Notes: generated by a model not told the origin, from the letters alone. A stretch of DNA of 44,294 bases from Tannerella sp. (GCA_031258835.1 JAIRMH010000235.1:1-44294); one strand, 5' to 3'. Positions 1 through 8,227 are shown, numbered from the stretch's first letter. Program-made: numbers and translations.

Positions 1-153
1 GAAACGCCTTACGGCAAAGTAAAAAGCGGTTGGAAACGCGAAAATGCAAAAATAAAATACTGTTTTGAAATTCCTTTCGGCGCAGTAGCCCGTATAAAAA
101 CAGGCAGCGAGGAAAAAATTGTTCCGTCGGGGAAATATGAGTTTGAAAAATAA
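1..153 (+). CDS. C-terminal end of a probable alpha-L-rhamnosidase (partial)
   Basis: An open frame enters from the left edge and ends at a TAA at 151-153, leaving 50 residues. The segment begins ETPYGKVKSGW and ends SGKYEFEK. TPYG followed by a basic residue, Ser and Trp, then a beta-rich stretch and an SGxYxF ending, is typical of the C-terminal beta-sandwich of Bacteroidota GH78 alpha-L-rhamnosidases. This is recognition by pattern only; the catalytic domain lies outside the window. The stop is three bases from the 3' end of the convergent nuclease gene, with no room for a separate terminator. Another beta-sandwich carbohydrate enzyme is possible. Confidence 0.55.
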   Translation, partial: ETPYGKVKSGWKRENAKIKYCFEIPFGAVARIKTGSEEKIVPSGKYEFEK

Positions 154-156
154 GAA

Positions 157-1149
157 TCATTTTGCGTTCAACTGACGCATCAACTCTGCGAGTTGTTTGT
201 CTTTTTCTTCAAGCGCTTTCTCCTTCTCTTCAATCGTTTTGTCTTTTTCTTCAATCGTTTTGGCCTGCTCTCCAAGCGCTTTGTCCTTTTCTTCGATCGT
301 TTTTTCCTGTTCTTCGATAATGCGCTGCTGTTTCCTGTGCGTTTTTCCGAAAAGGGCGTCAATGGTTCGTAACGCTTCCGCCTCCTTTTCTATTTCTTCC
401 CGTTCCGCAGGGTCGGCTACCATCTCGTTCAGCGCCGAAGCGATAAAACGAATGTCTTTATTATTCGACAGGAACGTGTACTGCTTGCTGATTTCCGATC
501 CCTGGTTGATGAAATGCGCCTGTTCGAAGAGGCTTAGCAGTTCGTTCAGTTTTGTACCGTAACGTTCGTTGGCGATTCTTCCCGCCTGAATGACATAGCT
601 GTCGTGGGTGAGTTTCTCTACGAAAGGAGACTTCGCATGGATAGGATTCCCATGAACCATATCCCTGTAATGCCGCTCTACCTTGATACACGGGCTTTCA
701 ATCCCGGCAAGCCGTCCGCCTAATAGATAGATGGTAGTGATGGGCAACACGATCTCTTCGCCGTTTATCCGGTCTACAATCCTGTACTGCTCGGCAAGGT
801 AGTTGCGGAAACGGATCACGTCTGTCTCGTCCCACGACTTCTGTACTTCTATCAGGATTTTTTTCCACTCACCTTCTTTCGTCTCTATCGTGGCCATGAA
901 GTCTATCCGGTAGATAGAATAGCCAATGTTGTCATCATCTGACGACTTCTTACCTTTTTCAGTTTTTTTCCGGTATGTAAACTCCTGCGGGTGAACAGTC
1001 AGGGATACGATGTTCTCACCCAACAGCGTGCCGAGGAAAAATTTGGCGATACGCTCGTTTTCCATCAGTTTTTTGAATACAGTGTCGTATATCGGGTTAG
1101 CGATGACGCACGACTTCGGATATTCTTCGTTTTGCTTTTTTGTTCCCAT
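157..1149 (-). CDS. PD-(D/E)XK nuclease family protein (Rpn/transposase-like), copy 1
   Basis: 330 residues. The N-terminal three quarters is the PDDEXK_2 / Rpn-type nuclease domain common in Bacteroidales, usually annotated as a PD-(D/E)XK nuclease family transposase. Visible motifs are NPIYDTVFKKLMEN (18-31), Asp83 in RIDFMA, and Glu101-x-Gln103-Lys104 in IEVQKSW, which match the D...ExQK nuclease core. The last 60 residues are a charged coiled coil built from 7-residue repeats (EEKDKTI type). Related E. coli Rpn proteins are DNA endonucleases that promote recombination; here activity is inferred. No terminal inverted repeats or target duplications flank it, so it is not a recognisable insertion sequence. 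A close paralogue lies at 32624-33688. Confidence 0.85.
   Translation of the reverse strand: MGTKKQNEEYPKSCVIANPIYDTVFKKLMENERIAKFFLGTLLGENIVSLTVHPQEFTYRKKTEKGKKSSDDDNIGYSIYRIDFMATIETKEGEWKKILIEVQKSWDETDVIRFRNYLAEQYRIVDRINGEEIVLPITTIYLLGGRLAGIESPCIKVERHYRDMVHGNPIHAKSPFVEKLTHDSYVIQAGRIANERYGTKLNELLSLFEQAHFINQGSEISKQYTFLSNNKDIRFIASALNEMVADPAEREEIEKEAEALRTIDALFGKTHRKQQRIIEEQEKTIEEKDKALGEQAKTIEEKDKTIEEKEKALEEKDKQLAELMRQLNAK
208..312 (-). repeat. 21-bp in-frame tandem repeats encoding the nuclease coiled coil
   Basis: Five consecutive 21-bp units (208-228, 229-249, 250-270, 271-291, 292-312) differ at only a few positions, with weaker units on both sides. Each encodes one heptad of the form E-E-K/Q-D/A-K-T/A-I/L. 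Perfect heptad periodicity in DNA and protein suggests growth by slippage or unequal recombination without loss of frame. Confidence 0.85.
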
Positions 1150-1153
1150 AACT

Positions 1154-1197
1154 TTGTCCTAATATTGCTGTTATATTGTCCAATTATTGCGGTTATA
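1154..1197 (-). repeat. Two tandem 22-bp repeats abutting the nuclease start codon
   Basis: On the minus strand two head-to-tail 22-bp copies (1197-1176 and 1175-1154) match at 19 of 22 positions. Each begins TATAAC and ends GGACAA, and only four bases separate the second copy from the ATG at 1149. They lie in the inferred 5' untranslated region, so they could be an operator or a translational control site. No function is known to me. Confidence 0.75.
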
Positions 1198-1217
1198 CGA
1201 TTTTTTGATTAGCCGAA

Positions 1218-1225
1218 CAAAGATA
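1218..1225 (-). promoter_or_regulatory. Possible -7 box for nuclease copy 1
   Basis: The minus strand reads TATCTTTG, a perfect match to the Bacteroidota -7 consensus TAnnTTTG, 69 bases upstream of the nuclease ATG. A second match (TAGTTTTG, 1228-1235) sits beside it. Neither has a convincing TTTG -33 box at the usual 18-21 bp. Confidence 0.4.
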
Positions 1226-1359
1226 ACCAAAACTAAATGAATTTACCTAATCATTATTGAACAAATTAAAAACTTTTATTCATTAGATTACACGATTCGC
1301 TTAATGAATGAATTTGAAATTTGTGATTTAGGGAGGTGTATAAATCTTTACGGAGGACG

Positions 1360-1430
1360 TTGTCTCACCAAGATTCGAACTTGGACAAACAGAACCAAAA
1401 CCTGTTGTGCTACCATTACACCATGAGACA
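1360..1430 (-). tRNA. tRNA-Gln (anticodon TTG)
   Basis: Read on the minus strand, a 7-bp acceptor stem (TGTCTCA with TGAGACA) encloses a D arm with GGT, an anticodon stem ACAGG/TCTGT with loop TTTTGGT (anticodon TTG), and a T arm with loop TTCGAAT closed by CCAAG/CTTGG. Position 1360 is the discriminator base; CCA is not encoded and must be added enzymatically. A matching promoter lies 29 bases upstream. Confidence 0.95.
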
Positions 1431-1458
1431 ATCTGGCGCTTTCTGCTAAAAAGCGGTG

Positions 1459-1489
1459 CAAAAGTAAAAGTTTAATATCACATTTGCAA
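1459..1489 (-). promoter_or_regulatory. Promoter of tRNA-Gln
   Basis: On the minus strand TTG (1489-1487) is followed after 20 bases by TACTTTTG (1466-1459), a good Bacteroidota -33/-7 pair. The predicted start lies roughly 20 bases before the mature tRNA. A run of eight T follows -33-proximal sequence upstream. Confidence 0.7.
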
Positions 1490-1525
1490 CTTTTTTTTCG
1501 AAAACTATTTGCGGCGTATGAAAAT

Positions 1526-2824
1526 CTATTTTGCCGTAAGTAAGAAATAATTCTTTTTCCCGCGCTGAACGAGCAGATATTTGCCATTCAACAGGTGATC
1601 GGCATTTATTACGGTATCGTGTCCGGCAAGTTTCTCCTTGTTTATACTTACGCCTCCGCTTTGCGTCAATTTCCGCATTTCGCATTTCGACGGGAAAATG
1701 GCGGCTTTATCCGTACACAAGTCAATCGCTTTGATGCCCGCCGACAATTCGTCGCGTGATATTTCAAACTGCGGCACACCTTCGAATACGGACAGCAAGG
1801 TATCTTCGTCGATCTTTTTCAGGGTATCGGAAGTTGCGTTTCCGAACAGGATAAGTGATGCTTCTACCGCCGCATTATAATCTTCTTCGGAATGTACCAT
1901 TGTCGTCACTTCCTGTGCCAAGCGTTTCTGCAACGGGCGCAGATGAGGCGCTTCGATCTGTTCGTTTTCTAAGGAGGCTATTTCTTCCCGGCTTAATGCC
2001 GTGAATATTTTAATATATTTGGCAGCATCTTCGTCGCTCACGTTCAGCCAGAATTGATAGAATTTATAGGGAGATGTATAACGACGATCCAGCCATACAT
2101 TACCGGATTCCGTTTTGCCGAATTTCCCACCGTCAGCTTTCGTTATCAGAGGACATACCAGTGCAAACGCTTCCGCCTCCGGCCCTAATGTGCGGCGTAT
2201 CAGTTCCGTCCCGGTTGTGATATTGCCCCATTGGTCGGAACCGCCCATCTGAAGGCGGCATCTTTCGTGTTGATATAAATGCAGGAAATCGTATCCCTGA
2301 AGCAGTTGATATGAAAATTCCGTAAATGACATGCCTACATTAGATTCCGTGCTCAGGCGTTTTTTCACGGAATCTTTAGCCATCATGTAATTTACCGTCA
2401 GGTGTTTTCCAACGTCACGGATGAAATTGAGAAACGTATAATCTTTCATCCAATCGTAGTTGTTTACCAATTTGGCCGCATTGGGGGCGTCGGAGTCGAA
2501 ATCAAGGAATTTGGCTAATTGCTTTCTGATGCAATTCTGGTTGTGGCGCAAGGTAGCTTCGTCGAGCAGATTGCGTTCCGCCGATTTCATAGACGGGTCT
2601 CCAATCATACCGGTAGCGCCGCCGACAAGTGCGATCGGACGATGCCCTGCGCGTTGAAAATGTTTCAGCATCATGACGCTGACTAAGTGTCCGATATGCA
2701 GCGAATCGGCCGTAGGATCTATTCCTACATATGCGGATGTCATCTCTTTTTGTAACTGTTCTTCCGTTCCTGGCGTCATGTCATGTACCATGCCCCGCCA
2801 TTTCAATTCTTCAACAAAATTCAT
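1526..2824 (-). CDS. tyrS: Tyrosyl-tRNA synthetase
   Basis: 432 residues, the usual length for bacterial TyrRS. It charges tRNA-Tyr with tyrosine in the cytoplasm. The class I HIGH motif is at residues 43-46 (SLHIGHL); the KMSKS-equivalent loop is [14 protein letters not shown], typical of bacterial TyrRS, is also present. The C-terminal ~80 residues form the S4-like tRNA-binding domain ending in GKKNYF. The frame is open 18 codons further upstream, but [11 protein letters not shown] is the family's normal N terminus and the promoter at 2848-2879 would lie inside the longer version, so the ATG at 2824 was chosen. It is transcribed toward tRNA-Gln, which has its own promoter. Confidence 0.97.
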   Translation of the reverse strand: MNFVEELKWRGMVHDMTPGTEEQLQKEMTSAYVGIDPTADSLHIGHLVSVMMLKHFQRAGHRPIALVGGATGMIGDPSMKSAERNLLDEATLRHNQNCIRKQLAKFLDFDSDAPNAAKLVNNYDWMKDYTFLNFIRDVGKHLTVNYMMAKDSVKKRLSTESNVGMSFTEFSYQLLQGYDFLHLYQHERCRLQMGGSDQWGNITTGTELIRRTLGPEAEAFALVCPLITKADGGKFGKTESGNVWLDRRYTSPYKFYQFWLNVSDEDAAKYIKIFTALSREEIASLENEQIEAPHLRPLQKRLAQEVTTMVHSEEDYNAAVEASLILFGNATSDTLKKIDEDTLLSVFEGVPQFEISRDELSAGIKAIDLCTDKAAIFPSKCEMRKLTQSGGVSINKEKLAGHDTVINADHLLNGKYLLVQRGKKNYFLLTAK

Positions 2825-2847
2825 CGTATTCGTATTTTTTTGTCGTG

Positions 2848-2879
2848 CAAAGATAGCGCAAGCCGGCAAACAATACAAA
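2848..2879 (-). promoter_or_regulatory. Promoter of tyrS
   Basis: On the minus strand TTTG (2879-2876), a 20-bp spacer, then TATCTTTG (2855-2848). Both boxes match the Bacteroidota consensus. The 5' untranslated region would be about 20 nt, too short for a T-box leader. Confidence 0.75.
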
Positions 2880-2935
2880 AAAACTCTGTTTGTTTTTGAT
2901 TTTGTTTCATTATTAGCGGGCTTGTAAAATGAAAC

Positions 2936-3157
2936 TCAGGGTACCGGATCATATCCGCTTCCGCCCCAGGGGTGGCATCGCAAGATACGTTTTATCGCCA
3001 ACCAACCTCCTTTCAGCGGACCGTATTTTTTTAGCGACTGTATTGCATATTCGGAACACGTCGGTGTATACCTGCAACTTGCCGGCGTCAAAGGCGATAT
3101 GCAATATTTATAGAAGTATATCGGCAACAGGAATAATTGTGTCAGCAGCCATTTCAT
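2936..3157 (-). CDS. yidD: Membrane protein insertion efficiency factor YidD
   Basis: 73 residues, normal for the family. YidD is a small inner-membrane-associated protein that helps YidC-dependent insertion of membrane proteins. The sequence shows the conserved core [20 protein letters not shown], followed by [34 protein letters not shown]. The three Cys and the HPWGGxGxDPVP ending are diagnostic. Its ATG overlaps the rnpA stop by four bases (ATGA), so translation is probably coupled. The rnpA-yidD pair is a widely conserved arrangement. Confidence 0.96.
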   Translation of the reverse strand: MKWLLTQLFLLPIYFYKYCISPLTPASCRYTPTCSEYAIQSLKKYGPLKGGWLAIKRILRCHPWGGSGYDPVP

Positions 3158-3555
3158 ACAAGTTCTTTTTCGCGGATGATTTTAAGCGCTTTCAGCATAC
3201 TTTTCTCTATATCGGCATACGTCTTTATTTCATTACATATATATATAAAGGCGATATGGAGTTGCGTCCCTTTTTGTTTGCACAAATCCGAACTTTCATT
3301 TTTATTTAGCCGGAAAGCTTCACGAATAAGTCGTTTTATTCTATTACGGCGTACGGAATGTCGGATGCGTTTTTTGGGAACGCTTATTAATACAGAAATG
3401 CCGGATACCGGAGAGGCGTCTCCTGTATCCGACAAATATGCTATCCGCAGGGGATATGACAAAAATGATTGTCCGTCGGCGAACACTTTATCAATATCCT
3501 TTTTCAGATATAATCGTTCGTTTTTATGAAAAAACTTCCTTTCAGAGGCTTCCAT
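3154..3555 (-). CDS. rnpA: Ribonuclease P protein component
   Basis: 133 residues, slightly longer than the usual 110-125. It is the protein cofactor of RNase P, which removes the 5' leader from precursor tRNAs. The central RNA-binding helix is clear: [19 protein letters not shown], containing the RNR motif, preceded by [10 protein letters not shown]. The N-terminal [17 protein letters not shown] matches the family. It overlaps hemD by 14 bases at its 5' end and yidD by four bases at its 3' end. It belongs to the DUF4271-hemD-rnpA-yidD operon, away from its more familiar rpmH-dnaA neighbourhood. Confidence 0.96.
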   Translation of the reverse strand: MEASERKFFHKNERLYLKKDIDKVFADGQSFLSYPLRIAYLSDTGDASPVSGISVLISVPKKRIRHSVRRNRIKRLIREAFRLNKNESSDLCKQKGTQLHIAFIYICNEIKTYADIEKSMLKALKIIREKELV

Positions 3556-4318
3556 TTCTTGTGCCTTCCCCCATTTCTTTTTTCAAGTATTGTTCAAGAG
3601 CAGCAGTCATAGAAGGCGCCTCCGGGGTCGGCGCTTCGATGTCAAGACGCAGTCCCGCATCAACAGCGGCTTTAGCTGTTGTAGGCCCGAAGCAGCCAAT
3701 TCGTATATCTTCCTGTTTGAACTCAGGAAAATTTTTCAGCAGGGAAGATATGCCGGAAGGACTGAAAAACACAAGCATATCGTAATCGAACATTTCATTC
3801 TCGGTGAAATTATTACTTACGGTACGAAACATGGTTGCCGTCTTGTAGTTGATTTTCTTTACGTCAAGACCTGTCATAAGATCGCCTTTATGTACATCGG
3901 AAACGGGAATCAGATACTTTTCCTTCGAATGTTTTACGATAAGTTTCACTAAGTCCTCCAGTTTCCCGTTTTGCCCGAAAAAAACTTTACGCTTGCGATA
4001 CACAATATATTTCTGCAAATAAACGGCGATCGTTTCCGTCATACAAAAATATTTCATCGATTCGGGGATTGTGACGCGTAATTCTTCGCATAGCCTGAAA
4101 AAGTGATCTACTGCCGTCCGTGCGGTAAAGATAATAGAGGTGTAATCCAGAATGAATACCCTTTGCTGCCTGAACTCTTTTGCCGACAACGGCTCGATTT
4201 TGATAAATGGGCGAAAGTCTATTTCCACGCCATATTTTTCCGCGATGTCAAAATAAGGAGATTTGCCCGATGTAGGCTGAGGTTGGGATACCAACATTTT
4301 TTTGATAATCACTGCCAT
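3542..4318 (-). CDS. hemD: Uroporphyrinogen-III synthase
   Basis: 258 residues. This enzyme cyclises hydroxymethylbilane to uroporphyrinogen III, the branch point of haem, sirohaem and cobalamin synthesis. The family is poorly conserved, but the N terminus MLVSQPQPTSGKSPYFDIAE and the segment VFFSPSGISSLLKNFPEF are characteristic of the Bacteroidales form, and IGCFGPTTAKAAVDAGLRLD is the usual C-terminal substrate-loop region. The start at 4318 overlaps the upstream DUF4271 gene by ten bases and the stop overlaps rnpA by 14. No other haem gene is in the window. Confidence 0.92.
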   Translation of the reverse strand: MAVIIKKMLVSQPQPTSGKSPYFDIAEKYGVEIDFRPFIKIEPLSAKEFRQQRVFILDYTSIIFTARTAVDHFFRLCEELRVTIPESMKYFCMTETIAVYLQKYIVYRKRKVFFGQNGKLEDLVKLIVKHSKEKYLIPVSDVHKGDLMTGLDVKKINYKTATMFRTVSNNFTENEMFDYDMLVFFSPSGISSLLKNFPEFKQEDIRIGCFGPTTAKAAVDAGLRLDIEAPTPEAPSMTAALEQYLKKEMGEGTRNGSL

Positions 4319-5040
4319 ATATTATTTGTTTCGATAATATTATACATATAAATCAAACCCTCATATAAAAATATCAATGGTATAATTTCCTGGCTGCAAA
4401 GGTACAAACTTAAAAACAATAATCCCGTATTTTTGTAAAAAAATATGTAAATAAACCTGTAAATAAATGTAACCCTGAACGATAAGTAGCTGATAATAAA
4501 CATTATATATGCTATATAAAAATATTCCCCGACGAGTAAGATCCATAAAATTGGGAGGTATAAAGATATCCCCCAGATGCAAAATAACGCCTGATAGTTT
4601 ACAACCGTTATTTTATAGATGTCCTTTTCAAGGAATATATATCCGAAAATGCCATATATGCTTCTTTTAAACAGGTAGAATGTAAGCGAAACGACAAACA
4701 GGCCGGATATAACGAGGACGGTCGTCGTTATATCCGGCCTTGTGAAGAAGTTATAATTTACGCTTAGCAGGAAGATGAAAATACCACTCAGGAACAACGT
4801 CTGAAAATTCATAAAAAGATTAAATAAAAAACTGTCCCTCTGCGTTGTGTCGAAAATGCTTTGCCGTTGCTCGTTCGCATGGATATTATTTATCACTCTG
4901 CCGAACAAGGGTAAATTGAGTCTGAATATTAATGCGAATGTAGACAACAAGATAAGTACAACAAACAACATGATGTCGTTCGAAAATGTAGCGTTATTAA
5001 GGTAGATACCCGAATATCCTTCAAAATCAATGTCGTTCAT
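4309..5040 (-). CDS. DUF4271 membrane protein
   Basis: 243 residues. This is the Bacteroidota-specific integral membrane protein family DUF4271; its function is unknown. At least five or six hydrophobic segments are visible, starting with MLFVVLILLSTFALIF and including LFLSGIFIFLLSVNY and TVLVISGLFVVSLTFYLF. The open frame begins with a TTG at 5043, but the ATG at 5040 is the better start. It is the first gene of the operon with hemD, rnpA and yidD, which agrees with the conserved Bacteroidales order. A promoter-like element (5065-5096) lies 25 bases upstream. Confidence 0.85.
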   Translation of the reverse strand: MNDIDFEGYSGIYLNNATFSNDIMLFVVLILLSTFALIFRLNLPLFGRVINNIHANEQRQSIFDTTQRDSFLFNLFMNFQTLFLSGIFIFLLSVNYNFFTRPDITTTVLVISGLFVVSLTFYLFKRSIYGIFGYIFLEKDIYKITVVNYQALFCIWGISLYLPILWILLVGEYFYIAYIMFIISYLSFRVTFIYRFIYIFFYKNTGLLFLSLYLCSQEIIPLIFLYEGLIYMYNIIETNNIWQ

Positions 5041-5064
5041 CAACGTTTGCTATCTTATTGGCTG

Positions 5065-5096
5065 CAAATGTACATGAAATTTTCGACATTCCACAC
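5065..5096 (-). promoter_or_regulatory. 32-bp promoter-like element, copy 1, before the DUF4271 operon
   Basis: On the minus strand the element runs from GTGTGG through TCGAAAATTT to a terminal -7 box TACATTTG (5072-5065). It matches the copy at 8295-8326 at 30 of 32 positions and the copy at 24999-25029 at 28 of 32 with one gap. The -7 box is correctly placed to drive the DUF4271-hemD-rnpA-yidD operon, but no TTTG -33 box is present, so conservation of the upstream part may replace it. Confidence 0.7.
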
Positions 5097-5111
5097 ATGC
5101 CGATAAAAATA

Positions 5112-5804
5112 TCATTCTTTCCACGTTAATATATACTCATCGGATATCCGGTAATTTATTCTGAAACGCCGACATTGTTCCGTACGTTTTTCCTTAAGGA
5201 AGAGCACTCCTTCTTTTGAAAAGGTGAAATTTTCTATGTTGAAATGTTCGGAGAAGTCGACGTCGGCCGCCCCCAGCGCTTTAAACGCCGTTTCTTTGGC
5301 GCACCAGCATATGGTGGCGATGTCGGCGGCGCTAATGGTAATACCCATGGCGGCAGTTGCTACGACACGGTCGGCGTCAGTATCGGCGTCGGTATCGGTA
5401 TCGGCTGTCGGCATAATTGTCTTCCATTCGCTTTCGCACATGTATTTTTTATGCAGTCTCCATGCGCGATCCGAGCGGTATTCCATATCGATGCCGGGGT
5501 TTTTGTTCTTACTTAGTATGATTGCAGCAAAGCCTTTTGTGTGCGAAATGCTTATGTTACAGGCGCTTCCTGACAAGTAAGGCGTTCCGTTCCCACGGTA
5601 TCCAATGTATATGTCGCTTCCCGAAAGATGTTGCAGCAGTAATCGTACGGCAAGCCATTCCTGCTTGCGTTTATCGGACGATATCTTCATTACATCGGAA
5701 TAGTAAACGTTTTTATCAGTTAGCAATTCTAACAGTTCCTGCCACGATTCGGCGATCTTCCATATGCCTATCAGGGGTGTTTCGTATTTGTTTAACAGAG
5801 GCAT
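5112..5804 (-). CDS. 4'-phosphopantetheinyl transferase superfamily protein
   Basis: 230 residues. Such enzymes transfer phosphopantetheine from CoA to acyl or peptidyl carrier proteins. Metal and catalytic residues are present: Asp106 and Glu108 in GIDMEYRSD, and Trp167, Lys170-Glu171 and Lys175 in WCAKETAFKALG. RGNGTPYL and NISISHTKG are the usual substrate-pocket motifs of Sfp-like members. The frame extends four codons to a TTG, but the ATG at 5804 overlaps the gldD stop by one base (TAATG), a coupled start. An Asp/Thr/Ala-rich insertion at residues 134-145 is encoded by a hexanucleotide repeat. It closes the ssb-gldE-gldD operon, as in other Bacteroidales. Confidence 0.92.
   Translation of the reverse strand: MPLLNKYETPLIGIWKIAESWQELLELLTDKNVYYSDVMKISSDKRKQEWLAVRLLLQHLSGSDIYIGYRGNGTPYLSGSACNISISHTKGFAAIILSKNKNPGIDMEYRSDRAWRLHKKYMCESEWKTIMPTADTDTDADTDADRVVATAAMGITISAADIATICWCAKETAFKALGAADVDFSEHFNIENFTFSKEGVLFLKEKRTEQCRRFRINYRISDEYILTWKE
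5370..5412 (-). repeat. Hexanucleotide microsatellite inside the phosphopantetheinyl transferase gene
   Basis: About seven imperfect units of six bases (GTCGGC/ATCGGT/ATCGGC on the plus strand) encode alternating Asp with Ala or Thr. Because the unit is two codons, length changes would keep the frame. The run lies between the metal-binding GIDME motif and the WxxKE motif. Confidence 0.75.
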
Positions 5805-6382
5805 TATTTTTTCCAATAAAAAGATTGAATGAGTTCGACGATGTCTTTTTTTATGTATTCGGTGACAGGAGCGAGCGAATCGGCATTAGAGCCATATGTG
5901 TAATACAGTGCGCCACGGAAAAAATTGGAGACGCTGTCCGTAAGCGTAAATTGTATGGGTGATGCGCTTTCGCCTTCAATCAGGAACAGGGAAGCATAAA
6001 TATGGCGCTCTTTGTTTTCATAAAACCTCTCGTTTATCGCATCTGCGTTTTTAACGGAATGTTCAATCAGCCGGCGACATTCGTTTTCGCATATCGGGAG
6101 TGTCTGGGGCGTTATAGGCTGGTAGCTACAGTATATTTTTGCTTCAAAGTCGTAATAGTCAATATTGAGCCAGTTTAAAGAACTGTCCTTCGACGGCGTT
6201 TCGACAGCTGTTTGCGTCGAAATATTAAATCCATAGGGCAATTCATCCCTGTCAAAAGCAACATATTGCGCTTCCCGGATTTCTATGCGCAGGTAGCCTT
6301 TAGGCTTGGGCGTGTAATTTTTTTTACACGATAGCAACAGGCATGTAAAAAGAAAAGAAAAAATAATGATTCGCCTTGTCAT
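5804..6382 (-). CDS. gldD: Gliding motility-associated lipoprotein GldD
   Basis: 192 residues. GldD was defined in Flavobacterium gliding and type IX secretion, and homologues occur in many non-gliding Bacteroidota. The ATG at 6382 gives a classic lipoprotein signal: MTRR, a hydrophobic stretch, then LLLSC. YTPKPKGYLRIE directly after is the family's N-terminal hallmark, and FRGALYYTYGSNADSLAPV its C-terminal one. The frame continues 18 codons upstream and would overlap gldE, but that would bury the signal peptide. It lies between gldE and the phosphopantetheinyl transferase. No gldK/L/M/N genes are in the window, so a gliding role is not implied. Confidence 0.93.
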   Translation of the reverse strand: MTRRIIIFSFLFTCLLLSCKKNYTPKPKGYLRIEIREAQYVAFDRDELPYGFNISTQTAVETPSKDSSLNWLNIDYYDFEAKIYCSYQPITPQTLPICENECRRLIEHSVKNADAINERFYENKERHIYASLFLIEGESASPIQFTLTDSVSNFFRGALYYTYGSNADSLAPVTEYIKKDIVELIQSFYWKK

Positions 6383-6422
6383 CTTGGAGATTATGACGTC
6401 AAAGGGATGGAATACGACATTA

Positions 6423-7721
6423 TTAACCTTCTTCATTTTGGGAAATGATGCTAAATTTTATTTTCAATACGCGGCGTTCGTCAGCTTCGAGTATGCGAAA
6501 ACGATAGTTTTTGTAATCGATCACTTCGCGTCTGCCCGGCAATATCCCTTTTATTGCAAGCAGAAGGCCGGTGAGTGTTTCCGCCTCCCCGGTATGTTCA
6601 CCGAAATCCGACGGTGAAACGCCCGTTTCACGGAAGAAGTCATTGAGTTGCGTCTTCCCTTCAAAGATATAGCTGCCGTCGGGCAAAGACATAAACGAAT
6701 GTTCGTCTTCGTCATATTCGTCCGATATATCGCCGACGATTTCTTCCACGATATCTTCCATTGTGACGAGGCCCGATGTACATCCGAACTCATCGACTAC
6801 GATGGCTATATGTGTCTTGTGCGTGCGCAATTCGTCTAAAAGGTCGTCTATCTTTTTCGTTTCGGGGACAAAATATGGTTTGCGCATTAGCGGCTGCCAT
6901 TCGAATTTATCCGGCTTGTTAAACGCCGGTATAAGATCTTTCACATAAAGAACGCCTTTTATATCGTCTTCATCTTTCTCGTATACGGGAATACGGGAAT
7001 AACCGGACTCTATGAGCATATGTATTACTTCATTCAAATCGCTTTTGATATTTATCGCTACGATATCTGTGCGCGGAGTCATTATCTCATTTGCCTTTTT
7101 ATTATAGAAATGGATGATGTCTTCAAGCATTTCCTTTTCTTCATACATATTGTTAGGCGCTTCGTCGGCGAGCGGTATCTGAGTTTTTTTTGCATGGTCG
7201 CTATCCGCTTTTTCCACCGGCATGGATGTCATACGTACAAACGGCGAGCAGATTTTTATGACTGACCTCAGCAACGGCGCCATTGTGCGGGCTGTACTTA
7301 ACTTGTGGTTAGACAGTGACTTGGGGAAGATGCCGCAGAAAAGCGTCCATAGCACAAGGGCGCATATGAATGTAAGCAAGTATGCCGGCACAGGCGCTTC
7401 AATGCCGAATATATTCATCCCGTATGCGCATAAGGCTGTTACGGCAATAAGAATAAATGACCGTACGATACGACAGGAGGCTCTCATCTGCCGTAAGTGG
7501 CCAGACAGATATCCGATGATTTTATCCCGCGCCGAAGCGCTTTCTTCCAGCTTGCTCATATCTTCCTGCGACAAAGAAGCAATCGCATTTTCGGCAGCAG
7601 ACAAAAAGGTTATGAATAACAGTAAAAACAAGGCAAGGCCAAAAGCTGTTGCAAAATCGGTTATAAGATCATAAAAGGCCGCTTGCAACAGCAACTCCGG
7701 GAAATAATCGTCTGATTCCAA
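6423..7721 (-). CDS. gldE: Gliding motility-associated protein GldE (CNNM/CBS hemolysin-type)
   Basis: 432 residues. The N-terminal ~150 residues hold several membrane segments of the CNNM type (FLSAAENAIASLS is diagnostic). A CBS pair occupies roughly residues 200-320 (MTPRTDIVAI, SGYSRIPVYE, HIAIVVDEFGCTSGLVTMED). The C-terminal CorC_HlyC domain contains DGSYIFEGKTQLNDF and ends in FRILEADERRVLKIKF. Related CorC proteins act in divalent-cation handling; GldE works with GldD in flavobacteria. The only plausible start is a TTG at 7721: an in-frame TAA lies four codons upstream and no ATG occurs for over 50 codons, beyond the first membrane segment. It sits 16 bases after ssb. Confidence 0.93.
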   Translation of the reverse strand: MESDDYFPELLLQAAFYDLITDFATAFGLALFLLLFITFLSAAENAIASLSQEDMSKLEESASARDKIIGYLSGHLRQMRASCRIVRSFILIAVTALCAYGMNIFGIEAPVPAYLLTFICALVLWTLFCGIFPKSLSNHKLSTARTMAPLLRSVIKICSPFVRMTSMPVEKADSDHAKKTQIPLADEAPNNMYEEKEMLEDIIHFYNKKANEIMTPRTDIVAINIKSDLNEVIHMLIESGYSRIPVYEKDEDDIKGVLYVKDLIPAFNKPDKFEWQPLMRKPYFVPETKKIDDLLDELRTHKTHIAIVVDEFGCTSGLVTMEDIVEEIVGDISDEYDEDEHSFMSLPDGSYIFEGKTQLNDFFRETGVSPSDFGEHTGEAETLTGLLLAIKGILPGRREVIDYKNYRFRILEADERRVLKIKFSIISQNEEG

Positions 7722-7737
7722 AGTATTATATTAATTT

Positions 7738-8193
7738 TTAAAATGGTAAATCGTCCGCCGGATTTGTTGCAGGTGGAACTTCTGCCGTTGCAACGTTGTT
7801 GTTTGCGGATGTGACGGCTGTACTGCCGCTTTCCTGTTGTTCGTCGCGACGGTTGCCGCTTCCTAATGAATAAAACTCAATCCTATCGGCGTATATTTCC
7901 GAGATATAACGTTTATTTCCGTCTTTATCGTCGTAGTTACGTGTGCGAATTTTACCTTCGACATATAAAAGGGATCCTTTCTTTATGTATTTTTCGGCAA
8001 ATTGTGCACGGTCGCGAGTTGCGACGATATTGTGCCATTCGGTGCGTTCGGGAATTTCGGTTCCGTTTGCAAGTTTGTAGCCGCGTTCCGACGTGGCCAA
8101 CGGGAAGTTTGCTATCGCATTACCGCTGTCAAAATAGCGGACATCAGGGTCTTTACCGACATTACCTATTAGAATAACTTTGTTCAATGACAT
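7738..8193 (-). CDS. ssb: Single-stranded DNA-binding protein
   Basis: 151 residues. It coats single-stranded DNA in replication, repair and recombination. The OB fold starts MSLNKVILIGNVGKDPDVRY and includes the conserved ERTEWHNIV and GSLLYVEGKIRTR. A Gly/Ser/Asn-rich linker leads to the acidic tip DDLPF that recruits partner proteins. The frame is open 21 codons upstream, but MSLNKVILIG is the standard N terminus and the ATG at 8193 was chosen. It is first in the operon with gldE, gldD and the phosphopantetheinyl transferase. Confidence 0.97.
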   Translation of the reverse strand: MSLNKVILIGNVGKDPDVRYFDSGNAIANFPLATSERGYKLANGTEIPERTEWHNIVATRDRAQFAEKYIKKGSLLYVEGKIRTRNYDDKDGNKRYISEIYADRIEFYSLGSGNRRDEQQESGSTAVTSANNNVATAEVPPATNPADDLPF

Positions 8194-8227
8194 AATATTA
8201 ATATTAAAAGATGATGAATAACAAGGA

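Noticed and set aside
157-1149. Calling the nuclease genes insertion sequences
   Set aside because: No terminal inverted repeats or target-site duplications are visible around either copy, so only the protein family name suggests a transposon.
2825-2935. A T-box leader for tyrS
   Set aside because: The promoter lies about 25 bases before the ATG, leaving no room, and T-boxes are not expected in this phylum.
5224-5580. Long plus-strand frames over the phosphopantetheinyl transferase gene
   Set aside because: They are shadows of the minus-strand gene, rich in repeat-derived Ser/Val/Gly and without any family motif.
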